Shown here: positions 18,670 through 28,403 of the stretch, piece after piece
Layout of the letters: each line of letters begins with the position of its first letter
Position numbering within the stretch: the stretch's first letter is position 1
Origin: Thioclava sp. JE_KL1
GTDB taxonomy: Bacteria > Pseudomonadota > Alphaproteobacteria > Rhodobacterales > Rhodobacteraceae
NCBI RefSeq assembly: GCF_009296265.1
Contig: NZ_WBJS01000005.1
Location: forward strand, 124,001 to 188,000
Length of the DNA: 64,000 nucleotides
Direction: 5' to 3'
Made by a program: the position numbers and the translations under genes
The notes under the pieces: generated by a model
What the model was told of the DNA's origin: nothing
Seen by the model: only the letters and a program-made list of their open reading frames with translations
The model's database searches: none

Positions 18670-18672
18670 CCC

Positions 18673-20088
18673 TCAATTCTGCTGCGTGTCGGATTTGCCA
18701 TCGGCGCTCGGCGCTTCGGCCTTCTGCGTCGAGGCGGTGTCAGCCTGCGTCTCGGGGGCGATGGCCGAGAGGCCTTTGATCAGGTCGATCGCGTAGGACA
18801 TCTGGAAATCTTCCATCCGGCGCTTCGCGGCCTCTTCGGCTTTCGCGCGCTCGTCCTCGGCTTGCTGCTTCTCGTCCTCGGTCATCGAGTCGTTGGTGAT
18901 CGCACCCTTCAGATCGGCCTCGGAGGTCATCTTGCGGGCGTTGTCGCCTTCGGCAGCCGCTTTATCCTCGGATTTCGGCTGATCGGGCTGCGGCACGACC
19001 ACGTCGGGGGCGATGCCCAGCGACTGGATCGAGCGACCCGACGGCGTGTAGTAGCGCGCGGTGGTCAGACGCATCGCGCCCTCGCCCTGGATCGGCATGA
19101 CCGTCTGGACCGAGCCTTTACCGAAGCTCTTGGTGCCGACGACGATCGCGCGGTGATGATCCTGCAGCGCACCGGTCACGATTTCCGACGCCGAGGCCGA
19201 GCCACCGTTGATCAGCACGACGATCGGCTTCCCGTCGGCCATATCGCCTGCGGTCGCGTTGAAACGCTCGCTATCCTGCGGGTTCCGACCGCGGGTGGAG
19301 ACGATCTCGCCCTTGTCGAGGAACGCATCCGCCGTCTTGATCGCCTGCGTCAGCAGACCGCCGGGGTTGTTGCGCAGATCGACGATGAAGCCATCGACCT
19401 TATCCATGCCGCCGACTTCCTTGACCTGCTCCTTGATCGAGGATTCGAGGTTCGGGAAGGTCTGATCGTTGAACGTGGTGATGCGCAGGATGACGGTATC
19501 GCCGTCATGGCGCCCCTTCACGGCGGTCAGCTTGATCGTGTCGCGGGTCAGCGTGACGTCGAACGGATCCTGCTCGCCTTCGCGGACAATGGTGACGGTG
19601 ATGTCCGAGCCGACCGGCCCGCGCATCTTGTCCACCGCCTGATCGAGCGGGATCCCCATCAGGGATTCGCCATCGACCGCGGTGATGAAATCGCCGGACT
19701 TGATGCCAGCCTCGGCCGCAGGCGTGCCGTCCATCGGCGAAACCACCTTCACGAAGCCGTCTTCCTGCGTGACCTCGATGCCGAGACCGCCGAAGGAGCC
19801 GCGCGTCTGCACGCGCATGTCGCTGTAGTCGGAGGGCGGCAGGTAGCTGGAATGCGGATCGAGCGAGCTGAGCATGCCGTTGATTGCGGCTTCGATCAGC
19901 TTCTTGCTATCCACCGGCTCAACATAGTCCTGGCGAATTTTCTCGAAAATGTCGCCGAACAGGTCCAGCTGCTGGTAGACGGTCTCGTTGCGTTTCGTTT
20001 CTTCGGCCATCAGCGGCGCCGCGACTTGCGTGGACAAAAGCGCCCCCGCGAGCGTGCCGCCAACCGCTGCCATCATGAACTTTTTCAT
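18673..20088 (-). CDS. ctpA: C-terminal processing protease, S41 family, with PDZ domain
   Basis: 471 residues from the ATG at 20088. The N-terminal signal peptide ([27 protein letters not shown]) sends it to the periplasm. A PDZ domain (about residues 95-175, [16 protein letters not shown]) is followed by the S41 core with [10 protein letters not shown], the serine motif [11 protein letters not shown] and the lysine in [12 protein letters not shown], giving the Ser/Lys dyad. A low-complexity acidic/Ala-rich tail of about 100 residues follows. It is likely a peptidoglycan-hydrolase regulator or tail-specific protease. The start is 2 bases after the envC stop, so the two are cotranscribed. Confidence 0.92.
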   Translation of the reverse strand: MKKFMMAAVGGTLAGALLSTQVAAPLMAEETKRNETVYQQLDLFGDIFEKIRQDYVEPVDSKKLIEAAINGMLSSLDPHSSYLPPSDYSDMRVQTRGSFGGLGIEVTQEDGFVKVVSPMDGTPAAEAGIKSGDFITAVDGESLMGIPLDQAVDKMRGPVGSDITVTIVREGEQDPFDVTLTRDTIKLTAVKGRHDGDTVILRITTFNDQTFPNLESSIKEQVKEVGGMDKVDGFIVDLRNNPGGLLTQAIKTADAFLDKGEIVSTRGRNPQDSERFNATAGDMADGKPIVVLINGGSASASEIVTGALQDHHRAIVVGTKSFGKGSVQTVMPIQGEGAMRLTTARYYTPSGRSIQSLGIAPDVVVPQPDQPKSEDKAAAEGDNARKMTSEADLKGAITNDSMTEDEKQQAEDERAKAEEAAKRRMEDFQMSYAIDLIKGLSAIAPETQADTASTQKAEAPSADGKSDTQQN

Positions 20089-20090
20089 AC

Positions 20091-21236
20091 TCAACCCTTG
20101 TCGTCTTTTGTCTGGATGAACCACGGCGTCGGGTCCACGGGCTTACCGCCCTCTCTCAGTTCCAAATAAAGCGTCTCGCTGCGATCTGCACCAGCGCCAT
20201 CTGTCGCCGCCTGCACGAATTCCTTGCCGAATTCCTTCGCTCCCGGCTGAATTCCGCCCATCAAACCAATGGGCGTGCCCTTTGGCAGCACGTCTCCGAC
20301 CTCACCATAGACGGTTCCGAGGCCCGCAAGAACCAGAAGATATCCATCTGCGGGTTCGAGAACCATCACATTTCCGTAGTCGAGCAACGGACCACGGTAG
20401 CGAATTGTCGCAGCCCAGGGCGTTGTGACCAGAGAGCCCGGCTCACTTGCGATCACGAGGCCGGGACGTTTGATCCCTGCCGCATCGGGCTCGTTGAAGC
20501 TCCGCAGAACCGAGCCGATCACCGGCAGATTCAGCGTGCCTTTCGCGCCCGCGAAATCGCCGCGCGGCGGGCCGATATCGTTTTCCATGTCGCTCAGGCC
20601 CGTCGCGAAGCCTTCGAGCGTGTCGGCGCTTTGCACCAGCGCGGTCAGCTCCTCGGGTTCTTCGAGATAGCGCTGCGGGAGTTTTTCGCGGCGTTCCGAG
20701 ATCGCCTCGGACAGCGCGGTGCGCGCCTTGGTCACCGAAACCATCCCAGCTTCCAGCGTCTCGCGCGCGTTTTCCTGCAGCTTGCGCAGGGTCGCGATCT
20801 CCTCGAGGTGGACGCTCAGCTTCTGCGCCTCTTCCTGCAAGGCCGGCGCGACCGAAGACAGCACCATCCCCGAGCGGGCCGAGCCTTCGGGGCCCGAGGG
20901 ATGCAGCAGCAAAAGCGGCCCGTCGGATTGCTGCATCGTCGACATCACGGCCAGTAGCCCGCCAAGCTCTTCGCGTTTCGCGTCGAACCCCTGCTTGATC
21001 TCGCGCTCTCGGATCGCGGCCCGGCGCAAGCCGTCGCGTAGCGCGCTCAGCCCTTGCTCATAGGCGTGGATCGTTTTCGTCAGCGCCGCGATGCGATCCG
21101 ATTTCGACTGCGCAGCATCGAGCGCGGTGATCGCTTTGCGCAGATCGGCCGAGGCCTTGAGAGCGGCGTCGCCCGATCCTTCCGCCCAAAGCGGCCCGGC
21201 CGAGATCAGAAGAGCTGCGAGTGCGGCGCGGATCAC
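20091..21236 (-). CDS. envC: EnvC-like murein hydrolase activator (degenerate M23/LytM protein)
   Basis: 381 residues from a GTG whose overlap with the gpmI stop (GTGA) fixes the start and gives a clean signal peptide (MIRAALAALLISAGPLWAEG). A long coiled coil (about residues 20-210) precedes a C-terminal LytM domain (RGPLLDYGNVMVLEPADGYLLVLAGLGTV). The zinc-binding HxxxD and HxH motifs of active M23 peptidases are absent, as in EnvC and NlpD, which activate amidases rather than cut murein. Its coupling to ctpA downstream suggests a shared role in septal peptidoglycan cleavage (inference). Confidence 0.82.
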   Translation of the reverse strand: MIRAALAALLISAGPLWAEGSGDAALKASADLRKAITALDAAQSKSDRIAALTKTIHAYEQGLSALRDGLRRAAIREREIKQGFDAKREELGGLLAVMSTMQQSDGPLLLLHPSGPEGSARSGMVLSSVAPALQEEAQKLSVHLEEIATLRKLQENARETLEAGMVSVTKARTALSEAISERREKLPQRYLEEPEELTALVQSADTLEGFATGLSDMENDIGPPRGDFAGAKGTLNLPVIGSVLRSFNEPDAAGIKRPGLVIASEPGSLVTTPWAATIRYRGPLLDYGNVMVLEPADGYLLVLAGLGTVYGEVGDVLPKGTPIGLMGGIQPGAKEFGKEFVQAATDGAGADRSETLYLELREGGKPVDPTPWFIQTKDDKG

Positions 21237-22756
21237 GATACGATCAGGCTCTTTCCGGTCATTTCCTCGGGCTGCTCGATCTGCATCAGCTCCAGCAGCG
21301 TCGGCGCGAGATCCGCAAGCCTTCCTTCGCGCAGCTTGGCGCCCTCGGGTCCGCCGACCAGTGAGACCGGCACGAGGTTCGTGGTATGCGCGGTATGCGG
21401 TCCGCCGGTTTCCGGATCGATCATGGTTTCGCAATTGCCGTGATCGGCGGTGATGATCATCGCGCCGCCCGCAGCCTCCAGCGCCTCGACGACGCGGCCG
21501 ATATCGTGATCGATCTCTTCCACCGCAGCGATCGCGGCTTCCAGCGAGCCGGTATGGCCGACCATATCGGGATTGGCGTAGTTCACGATGATCAGGTCGT
21601 AGCCGGTTTCGATCGCCTCGACGAATTTGTCGGTGACTTCCGGTGCGCTCATCTCGGGCTGCAGGTCATAGGTCGCGACCTTGGGCGATTTCGGCATGTA
21701 GCGGTCTTCGCCTTCCCACGGCTCTTCCTTGCCGCCGTTGAGGAAGAAGGTCACATGTGGATATTTTTCGGTCTCGGCCAGGTGGAACTGGCTAAGTCCT
21801 TGTTTCGAAATCCATTCGCCGAGCGTATTGACGATCTCGCGCTTCGGATAGGCGGTCTTCATGTAGGCGTTATGCTTGTCGGAATACTCGACCATCCCCA
21901 GCATCGCCGCCCATTTCGGACGCGGGCCGGTCTCGAATTCCGAGAAGTCCGGCTCGCCGATCGCGCGCAGGATTTCACGGGCTCGGTCGGCGCGGAAATT
22001 GAGACAGAAGAAGCCGTCGCCATCCTTCGCACCATCGTAATCTCCGATCACGGTGGGCTTGATGAACTCGTCCATTTCCTTCTTGTCGTAGCTGGCTTCG
22101 ACGGCCGCGACAGGGGTGTCGGCCCCCTGCCCTTTGCCGTTGATCATCGCGTCATAGGCAAGGCCCACGCGCTCCCAGCGGTTGTCGCGGTCCATCGCGT
22201 AATAGCGGCCATCTACCGTGACGACCGTGCAGCCTTCGGGCAGTCGGTCGCAGAGATCGGAGACGAAGGACTTCGCGCTATCGGGTGCCACATCGCGCCC
22301 GTCGGTGATCGCGTGGATCAGCACCGGCACTCCCGCCTCTGAGACCATCTTCGCCGCAGCGAGCGTATGTTCGATATGACCATGCACGCCACCGTCCGAG
22401 ATGACGCCCATCAGATGCGCGCGCCCGCCGCTCTCTTTCATCGTGTCGATGAAGGAGAGGATCGCCTCGTTCTTGAAGAAAGAACCATCCTCGATCGCCA
22501 GATCGATCTGGCCCAGATCCATCGCCACCACCCGACCTGCGCCGATATTGGTGTGACCGACCTCGGAATTGCCCATCTGACCGCTCGGCAGCCCGACATC
22601 GGGGCCGAAGGTCACCAGCGTCGATTTCGCCGGGTTGTTCCACAGAACGCGGTCGAGGTTCGGGGTATCGGCCAGCAGGGGCGCGTTTCCTTCGCGCTCC
22701 TTTCGCTCGCCAAAGCCATCGAGAATGCACAGGACGACGGGTTTCGGACGGGTCAT
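21233..22756 (-). CDS. gpmI: 2,3-bisphosphoglycerate-independent phosphoglycerate mutase
   Basis: 507 residues. The alkaline-phosphatase-like metal site and catalytic serine are visible in CILDGFG, MGNSEVGHTNIGAGR (catalytic Ser), ITDGRDV, NFRADRARE, NYANPDMVGHTG and ITADHGNCE. It interconverts 3- and 2-phosphoglycerate with two divalent metals. It is the first gene of the gpmI-envC-ctpA(-rppH) leftward operon and overlaps envC by 4 bases. Confidence 0.96.
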   Translation of the reverse strand: MTRPKPVVLCILDGFGERKEREGNAPLLADTPNLDRVLWNNPAKSTLVTFGPDVGLPSGQMGNSEVGHTNIGAGRVVAMDLGQIDLAIEDGSFFKNEAILSFIDTMKESGGRAHLMGVISDGGVHGHIEHTLAAAKMVSEAGVPVLIHAITDGRDVAPDSAKSFVSDLCDRLPEGCTVVTVDGRYYAMDRDNRWERVGLAYDAMINGKGQGADTPVAAVEASYDKKEMDEFIKPTVIGDYDGAKDGDGFFCLNFRADRAREILRAIGEPDFSEFETGPRPKWAAMLGMVEYSDKHNAYMKTAYPKREIVNTLGEWISKQGLSQFHLAETEKYPHVTFFLNGGKEEPWEGEDRYMPKSPKVATYDLQPEMSAPEVTDKFVEAIETGYDLIIVNYANPDMVGHTGSLEAAIAAVEEIDHDIGRVVEALEAAGGAMIITADHGNCETMIDPETGGPHTAHTTNLVPVSLVGGPEGAKLREGRLADLAPTLLELMQIEQPEEMTGKSLIVS

Positions 22757-22826
22757 GGCGGCCTCCTAATCTGTTGCTCCCTCATACGCCTCGCAAGCCG
22801 TCGCGGCAACCGGGGGCGTTTGCGGC

Positions 22827-23546
22827 TCAGGCCTGGAACATGATCCGCCGGGCTTTCTTCTCGTAGCTGAGGATTTCGGTCTGTCGCGTCGCCTCGAACA
22901 GCGACGAGAGCGCCGCGTCTGGCTTGTTCATGTAGCGCCGACGCAGGTCCAGCACGACCGCGCCGCCATCCCGGATCACCCGCATCATAAGGTCGAGATA
23001 GTCGCCGATCGGGTAATGGAAACCGCAGGAAATCAGGCTGGTGACGAGATCGCCCGTGACCCCCTCCAGAGCATCAGGCTGCTTGACCGGGTTGAGCGTC
23101 TCGACCGCATGGGCGCCATTGTCGCGTAGAAACGCCGCCGCGGCGTCGAGCGAGGCATAGCCCGCACCGGTATCGCTCCAGAAATGGTATTGCTCCGGGG
23201 TTTCCTCGATATCGATCAAGGTTATGGCACAGTCGAAATCCTTGACCAGCAGCGCGTCGTTGAGCCCCTGCCCGCAACCGATGTCGATCACATGAGTCGG
23301 GCGGCGACCGGTTTCCTCAAGCGCCTTTCGCAGCGGAAGATACTCGGTGAAGACCTCGGCGAGCGCCCCCCGGAAAATCTCCTCGTTGCGGGCCTCGACT
23401 TCTTCCAGCGCGGGCCCCCTGTCGCCGGCTTCCCAGGCCTTGCGCGCGGTGCCGGAAATCTGGCGCGTGCGCTGGAAGCCCATCAGCATCATCGCCTCGC
23501 GCGAAATGGACGCGCCGGAAATATTCATGTCGCGAAGTGTATTCAT
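22827..23546 (-). CDS. Class I SAM-dependent methyltransferase, substrate unknown
   Basis: 239 residues from the ATG at 23546, which has AGG a few bases upstream; an ATG at 23567 has none. HVIDIGCGQGLNDALL is the SAM-binding motif I, followed by an acidic residue in ITLIDIEETPEQYHFW. The later GDLVTSLISCGFHYPIGDYLDLMMRVIRDGGAVVLDLRR corresponds to motifs II and III. The phrase LISCGFHYP resembles putative sugar O-methyltransferases, but I cannot name the substrate. It stands alone between gpmI and rlmH, with gaps of 70 and 97 bases. Confidence 0.7.
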   Translation of the reverse strand: MNTLRDMNISGASISREAMMLMGFQRTRQISGTARKAWEAGDRGPALEEVEARNEEIFRGALAEVFTEYLPLRKALEETGRRPTHVIDIGCGQGLNDALLVKDFDCAITLIDIEETPEQYHFWSDTGAGYASLDAAAAFLRDNGAHAVETLNPVKQPDALEGVTGDLVTSLISCGFHYPIGDYLDLMMRVIRDGGAVVLDLRRRYMNKPDAALSSLFEATRQTEILSYEKKARRIMFQA

Positions 23547-23643
23547 GGAGCCTGACCTGCTGGGCATTGTTTTCGAGCGCAGCGTAACGTCGCGGAGACG
23601 CGGCGCAAGCTATTGAAAACTGCACAATCTAAAGATGTGCTGA

Positions 23644-24111
23644 TCAGACGCGGTGATAGGGGGTGCCGGCGATGATCTGTCCGGCGCGGTAGATCTGCTC
23701 GGTCAGCATGACGCGGGCCAGCATATGCGGCCAGACCATCTTGCCAAAAGAGATCGAGAACTCGGCGCGGCTGCGCAGGGACGGATCGATCCCATCTGCG
23801 CCGCCGATCACGAAAGCCACATCGCGCGCCTGATCGCGCCAGCCTTGCAGCTTCGTGGCAAATTCGGGCGATGAGATCAGGCTGCCGCGTTCGTCGAGCG
23901 TGACGATCACCGATCCGTCGGGGATTGCGCGGCTCAGCAGATCCGCCTCCGCGCCCTGCCCCAGACCCTTCTTGTCTTCGACTTCAACGACGGAAGCCGG
24001 GCCGAGCCCGAAGGCGCGCCCGGATTTCTCGAAGCGTTTCAGGTAGTCGTCGATCAGCTCGCGTTCGGGCCCCTTGCGCAAGCGGCCCACCGCGCAGATC
24101 GTGATCTTCAT
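23644..24111 (-). CDS. rlmH: 23S rRNA (pseudouridine-1915-N3) methyltransferase RlmH
   Basis: 155 residues, the exact family size. MKITICAVGRLRKGPERELIDDYLKRF, VTLDERGSLISSPEFA, FVIGGADGI and the C-terminal MVWPHMLARVMLTEQIYRAGQIIAGTPYHR are diagnostic of this knotted SPOUT methyltransferase. It acts on 70S ribosomes at helix 69. It is cotranscribed with rsfS, which precedes it with a 10-base gap. Confidence 0.96.
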   Translation of the reverse strand: MKITICAVGRLRKGPERELIDDYLKRFEKSGRAFGLGPASVVEVEDKKGLGQGAEADLLSRAIPDGSVIVTLDERGSLISSPEFATKLQGWRDQARDVAFVIGGADGIDPSLRSRAEFSISFGKMVWPHMLARVMLTEQIYRAGQIIAGTPYHRV

Positions 24112-24121
24112 GCAGCCGAAC

Positions 24122-24484
24122 TCAGACGGGGGCGCCCGCAGGCATCCACATCTTTTCCAGCTGATAGAACTCGCGCACTTCCGGGCGGAAGACGTGAACG
24201 ATGACGTCGGAGCTGTCGATCAGCACCCAGTCGCCCTGATCCTTCCCCTCAACTTTGCAAGCCCGGTCGAACTCGTGCTTCAGCCGCTCGGTCAGGTTCT
24301 CGGCGATGGCGCTGACCTGACGCGTGCTGCGCCCGGAACAGACAACCATGTAGTCACCGATCGAGGACCGACCGCGCAGGTCGATGGTCACGATGTCTTC
24401 GGCCTTGTCGTCTTCGAGGGAAGAGATGACGCGCGCGAGGATTTCTTCGCTCGTCGCTTCGGCATTGACGGCCCGTGTATTCAT
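24122..24484 (-). CDS. rsfS: Ribosomal silencing factor RsfS (Iojap/YbeB)
   Basis: 120 residues from the ATG at 24484, which has AAAGG 8 bases upstream. The frame is open 11 codons further but without a site. The family core is KAEDIVTIDLRGRSSIGDYMVVCSGRSTRQVSAIA and GDWVLIDSSDVIVHVFRPEVREFYQLEKMW. RsfS binds ribosomal protein uL14 and blocks subunit joining when nutrients are short. The pairing with rlmH is widely conserved. Confidence 0.95.
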   Translation of the reverse strand: MNTRAVNAEATSEEILARVISSLEDDKAEDIVTIDLRGRSSIGDYMVVCSGRSTRQVSAIAENLTERLKHEFDRACKVEGKDQGDWVLIDSSDVIVHVFRPEVREFYQLEKMWMPAGAPV

Positions 24485-24616
24485 GGCCGCTGCCTTTGTG
24501 CCGGCATCACTCGGCACGATGGAAAGATGAGACAGGACATGGTCCTCCAGATGTTACGCACCGAAATGGCCCCGGCGCTGGACGTCCTCCGAAAATAGCA
24601 TCCCGAAGGTTCAATT

Positions 24617-25972
24617 TCAATTTTCATGCGGCGAATTTTCGCTATGCGTTTCCGGCCCGGGTTGCAAGTCCAGTTGCGAACCTTCGAGCAAACGCACTTC
24701 GCGCTGCGGGAACGGGATCGAAATGCCGTTCGCCTTGAACGTATCCCACAGTGCGAGAAAGACCTGCCCGCGCACGTTCGTCAGCCCTTCGACGGGGTCC
24801 GTGATCCAGAACCGCAGGAGATAGTCGACCGAACTGTCCCCGAACCCGGTCACGTGACACACGGTCGGACGGTTCTTCAAAACGCGGGTCACCGATTGCG
24901 CGGCTTCCACCGCCAGCTTGCGCACCACGTGCGGGTCATCGTGATAGGAGGTGCCGAAGGGCAGGTCGATCCGCACGAATTCGTTGGAATGGGACCAGTT
25001 GACCACCTGCCCGGTGATCAGGTCCTCGTTCGGGATCAGGTATTCCTTGCCGTCGCGCGTAACGACAGAGACATAGCGCGCGCCCAGCGAATTGATCCAG
25101 CCGAAGGTCTCGCCAAGGCTGATCACGTCGCCGGGTTTGATCGATTTATCGAGCAGGATGATCACGCCCGAGACGAGGTTCGACACGACCTTCTGCAGAC
25201 CGAAGCCGAGGCCCACGCCGATCGCACCGGACAGAACGGCAAGCCCGGTCAGGTCGAAGCCCACCGCCTTGATCCCGATGAACAGCGCCGCGCCATAGAG
25301 CAGAACCTGCATCACCTTGATGACCAGCTCCGACATCGAGGGGCTGATATCCTCGTTGGTGCGCAGCCGCACCGAGGTCTGCCCCGAGATGATCCGCGCG
25401 ACCGACAGAAGGATCGTCGTCAGCACCAGCGCCTTGAGAACGCCGTAGGCTGTGATCCGGAAATCCCCGAATTCGACCGCCGTCCCGTTCAACAGCCGCA
25501 CGGTCTCGTCCCACAGCCCGAGATAATAGAGCGTCACCCAGATCCACGCGCCCCAACGCACGATGCGGCGCAGAAGCGCGTTGCGGATCAGTCGCGCGAC
25601 GAGGCCCACGACCAGCCACGCCGTGACCAGCGTTGCCACCAGAACCACGAGGAAGCGCCAGGAATAGAATCCCTTGGTCGCCTCGAGCACGAAGACCGAC
25701 GCCCAGGCGAGAAGAATGAAGAGGAAGCCGCGCACGCGTTGCCGGAACAGGATCAGCAGGCGCAGCTGGCGGGTCGAAAGCTCGCGCCTTCGCCCCCAGT
25801 CGTCGACTTTCGGCGCAAGCCAGATCCGCCCGAGATGGGCCAGCGCGAAACATGCCGCGATGATCCCGAACTGCCAAAGCCGCGAGGGCAGCACGATCGA
25901 ATTGAGGAAGATTTCGATCTGCGCCCAGATCGAAGCCAATATCTTGACGATGTCTCCATTCGCGAAATCCAT
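24617..25972 (-). CDS. MscS-family mechanosensitive ion channel
   Basis: 451 residues with six or so membrane helices. The last, pore-lining TM3 carries SGAIGVGLGFGLQKVVSNLVSGVIILLDKSIKPGDVI, the MscS signature, followed by the beta domain (GTFGWINSLG-like GETFGWINSLGARYVSVVTRDGKEYLIPNEDL) and a cytoplasmic alpha/beta domain with the DPVEGLTNVRGQVFLALWDTFKANGISIPFPQRE end. It is longer than E. coli MscS (286) through additional N-terminal helices, like the YnaI/YbdG type. It probably relieves hypo-osmotic stress. It is transcribed alone, divergent from leuC. Confidence 0.9.
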   Translation of the reverse strand: MDFANGDIVKILASIWAQIEIFLNSIVLPSRLWQFGIIAACFALAHLGRIWLAPKVDDWGRRRELSTRQLRLLILFRQRVRGFLFILLAWASVFVLEATKGFYSWRFLVVLVATLVTAWLVVGLVARLIRNALLRRIVRWGAWIWVTLYYLGLWDETVRLLNGTAVEFGDFRITAYGVLKALVLTTILLSVARIISGQTSVRLRTNEDISPSMSELVIKVMQVLLYGAALFIGIKAVGFDLTGLAVLSGAIGVGLGFGLQKVVSNLVSGVIILLDKSIKPGDVISLGETFGWINSLGARYVSVVTRDGKEYLIPNEDLITGQVVNWSHSNEFVRIDLPFGTSYHDDPHVVRKLAVEAAQSVTRVLKNRPTVCHVTGFGDSSVDYLLRFWITDPVEGLTNVRGQVFLALWDTFKANGISIPFPQREVRLLEGSQLDLQPGPETHSENSPHEN

Positions 25973-26238
25973 GAAAATGACGTTAGCCCGGTTTTGCGAT
26001 CAGTCCAAACACGGACTCTTCGATTGCCTCAGAGACGGATTCGCCGTATTTAGCGCCCCATGACACTCGTTTTCGACATGGATGACCGCGCCCGCCTCCG
26101 CGAGCGCTTCTACGGCGAAAGCCGCTCGGTGCTGGCACGACTTTGATGCTCTGCGCCCGCGGGCGCATATCTGCGCCTGCTGTCCCATGTCTGACAAACG
26201 GCCGTTTTTAGGCCAGCCATCCAAAGAAAGTGAGAGCC
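25973..26238. promoter_or_regulatory. Divergent intergenic region upstream of leuC
   Basis: These 266 bases must carry the mscS-type channel and leuCD promoters. They contain a 28-codon ORF (26060-26146, MTLVFDMDDRARLRERF...) with four scattered leucines, the palindrome GCGCCCGCGGGCGC (26153-26166), and AAACGGCCGTTT followed by TT near 26197. A leucine-rich attenuator peptide is not evident. I found no confident promoter. Confidence 0.3.
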
Positions 26239-27660
26239 ATGTCTGCTCCGAAGACCCTCTATGACAAGATCTGGGACGCGCATGTCGTGTCCGAAGACGA
26301 AGACGGCACCAGCCTGCTCTATATCGACCGTCACCTCGTCCACGAAGTGACCTCGCCGCAAGCCTTCGAAGGGCTGCGCATCGCGGGCCGCAAGGTGCGT
26401 GCGCCGGAGAAAACCATCGCCGTTCCGGATCACAACGTGCCGACCACGCTCGACCGCGCCAAGGGGATCGAGAACGAGGAAAGCCGGATTCAGGTCGACG
26501 CGCTCGACAAGAACGCCAAGGATTTCGGGGTGAACTATTACCCGGTCTCCGACGTGCGTCAGGGCATCGTCCACATCGTCGGCCCCGAACAGGGCTGGAC
26601 CCTGCCGGGCATGACCGTCGTCTGCGGCGATAGCCACACCGCGACGCATGGCGCGTTCGGCGCGCTCGCCCATGGCATCGGCACCTCGGAAGTTGAGCAC
26701 GTTCTGGCCACCCAGACGCTGATCCAGTCGAAGTCGAAGAACATGAAGGTCGAGATCACCGGCAAGCTGCGTCCAGGCGTCACCGCCAAGGACATCACGC
26801 TGTCGGTCATCGGTGCGACCGGCACCGCCGGCGGCACCGGCCACGTCATCGAATATTGCGGCGAAGCGATCCGCGATCTGTCGATGGAAGGCCGCATGAC
26901 CGTCTGCAACATGGCGATCGAAGGCGGCGCACGCGCGGGCCTGATCGCCCCGGACGAGAAGACGTTCGAGTATGTCAAAGGCCGGGCCCATGCTCCGAAA
27001 GGCGCGCAATGGGAAGCGGCTCTGCATTGGTGGAAGCAGCTCTACACCGATGAGGGTGCGCATTTCGACAAGGTCGTCACCATCAAGGCCGAAGAGATCG
27101 AACCCGTCGTGACCTGGGGCACCTCGCCCGAGGACGTGCTGCCGATCTCGGGCTCCGTTCCGGCGCCGGAAGACTTCAAAGGCGGCAAGGTCGAAGCGGC
27201 CAAGCGTGCGCTCGATTACATGGGCCTCGAAGCTGGCACCAAGCTGACCGACATCAAGATCGACGTGGTCTTCATCGGGTCGTGCACCAACGGCCGGATC
27301 GAGGATCTGCGCGCCGCCGCCGAAGTCGTCAAAGGCCGCAAGCTGGCCGATGGCGTCCGCGCGATGGTCGTGCCGGGCTCGGGTCTCGTGCGCGCGCAGG
27401 CGGAGGAAGAAGGTCTGGACAAGATCTTCCTCGATGCCGGTTTCGAATGGCGCATGGCGGGCTGCTCGATGTGTCTCGCGATGAACCCCGACCAGCTGGC
27501 CGAGGGTGAGCGTTGCGCGTCGACCTCGAACCGCAACTTCGAAGGGCGTCAGGGCTACAAGGGCCGCACCCATCTGATGAGCCCGGCCATGGCCGCCGCA
27601 GCTGCTGTCACCGGTCATCTGACCGATGTGCGCAAGCTGATGGAACTGGAAGACGCGTAA
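26239..27660 (+). CDS. leuC: 3-isopropylmalate dehydratase, large subunit
   Basis: 473 residues. Aconitase-superfamily features are [42 protein letters not shown], and the three [4Fe-4S] ligands in [12 protein letters not shown] and [11 protein letters not shown]. It isomerises 2- to 3-isopropylmalate together with LeuD. The ATG at 26239 follows GTGAGAG; a GTG nine bases earlier overlaps that site and is less likely. leuD begins 12 bases after the stop, and leuB lies 4.5 kb downstream. leuA is not in the window. Confidence 0.96.
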   Translation: MSAPKTLYDKIWDAHVVSEDEDGTSLLYIDRHLVHEVTSPQAFEGLRIAGRKVRAPEKTIAVPDHNVPTTLDRAKGIENEESRIQVDALDKNAKDFGVNYYPVSDVRQGIVHIVGPEQGWTLPGMTVVCGDSHTATHGAFGALAHGIGTSEVEHVLATQTLIQSKSKNMKVEITGKLRPGVTAKDITLSVIGATGTAGGTGHVIEYCGEAIRDLSMEGRMTVCNMAIEGGARAGLIAPDEKTFEYVKGRAHAPKGAQWEAALHWWKQLYTDEGAHFDKVVTIKAEEIEPVVTWGTSPEDVLPISGSVPAPEDFKGGKVEAAKRALDYMGLEAGTKLTDIKIDVVFIGSCTNGRIEDLRAAAEVVKGRKLADGVRAMVVPGSGLVRAQAEEEGLDKIFLDAGFEWRMAGCSMCLAMNPDQLAEGERCASTSNRNFEGRQGYKGRTHLMSPAMAAAAAVTGHLTDVRKLMELEDA

Positions 27661-27672
27661 GGAGCGACGAGA

Positions 27673-28278
27673 ATGGAAAAGTTCGAAAAAGTTACCGGGA
27701 TCGCCGCCCCCATGCCGCTGGTCAATATCGACACCGATATGATCATCCCCAAGGGCTTCCTAAAAACCATCAAGCGCACCGGGCTCGGCGTGCATGCGTT
27801 CGACGAGATGCGCTATGACCGTCAGGGCAACGAGAACCCCGACTTCGTGCTTAACAAGCCGCAATATCGCGAAGCGCAGATCCTCGTGGTCGGCGACAAC
27901 TTCGGCTGCGGCTCCTCGCGTGAGCACGCCCCGTGGGCGCTGGCCGATTTCGGTATCAAGGTGATCGTTTCGACTTCCTTCGCCGACATCTTCTACAACA
28001 ACTCGTTCAAGAACGGGATGCTGCCGATCGTGCTTCCGCAGGAGCAGGTCGACATGCTGATGAAGGATGCCGAGAAGGGCTCGAACGCACGGATGACCGT
28101 GGATCTCGAGAACCAGGAGATCACGACTTCGGAAGGCGAGACGATCAAGTTCGACGTCGATGCGTTCAAGAAGCACTGCCTGCTCGAAGGTCTCGACGAT
28201 ATCGGCCTGACGCTGGAGAAGGCCGCGGCCATCGACACGTTCGAGACGCAGATGCATCAGGCGCGTCCCTGGGTGTAA
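27673..28278 (+). CDS. leuD: 3-isopropylmalate dehydratase, small subunit
   Basis: 201 residues. [38 protein letters not shown] and [19 protein letters not shown] are the diagnostic swivel-domain motifs. It forms the heterodimeric isomerase with LeuC in leucine synthesis. It ends the leuCD operon, and a clear intrinsic terminator follows 22 bases after the stop. Confidence 0.96.
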   Translation: MEKFEKVTGIAAPMPLVNIDTDMIIPKGFLKTIKRTGLGVHAFDEMRYDRQGNENPDFVLNKPQYREAQILVVGDNFGCGSSREHAPWALADFGIKVIVSTSFADIFYNNSFKNGMLPIVLPQEQVDMLMKDAEKGSNARMTVDLENQEITTSEGETIKFDVDAFKKHCLLEGLDDIGLTLEKAAAIDTFETQMHQARPWV

Positions 28279-28300
28279 CCCAAGATGCCATCGCGAAGTG

Positions 28301-28329
28301 AAAAGCCGCTCCGACCGGGGCGGCTTTTT
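28301..28329 (+). terminator. Intrinsic terminator of leuCD
   Basis: AAAAGCCGC (28301-28309) pairs with GCGGCTTTT (28320-28328), with additional CC/GG pairing inside the loop, and ends in a run of five T. It lies 22 bases after the leuD stop. Confidence 0.88.
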
Positions 28330-28403
28330 ACATGAGAGGGGGCGCGGGAACCCGTCGCCCATGGTAGGGTTCATCATTTGACGTAGATCGAGAGGATGAT
28401 GCG

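Noticed and set aside
24626-26053. Plus-strand open frame of 475 codons
   Set aside because: Antisense shadow of the MscS-type channel, with an His/Gln/Arg-rich composition and no ribosome-binding site.
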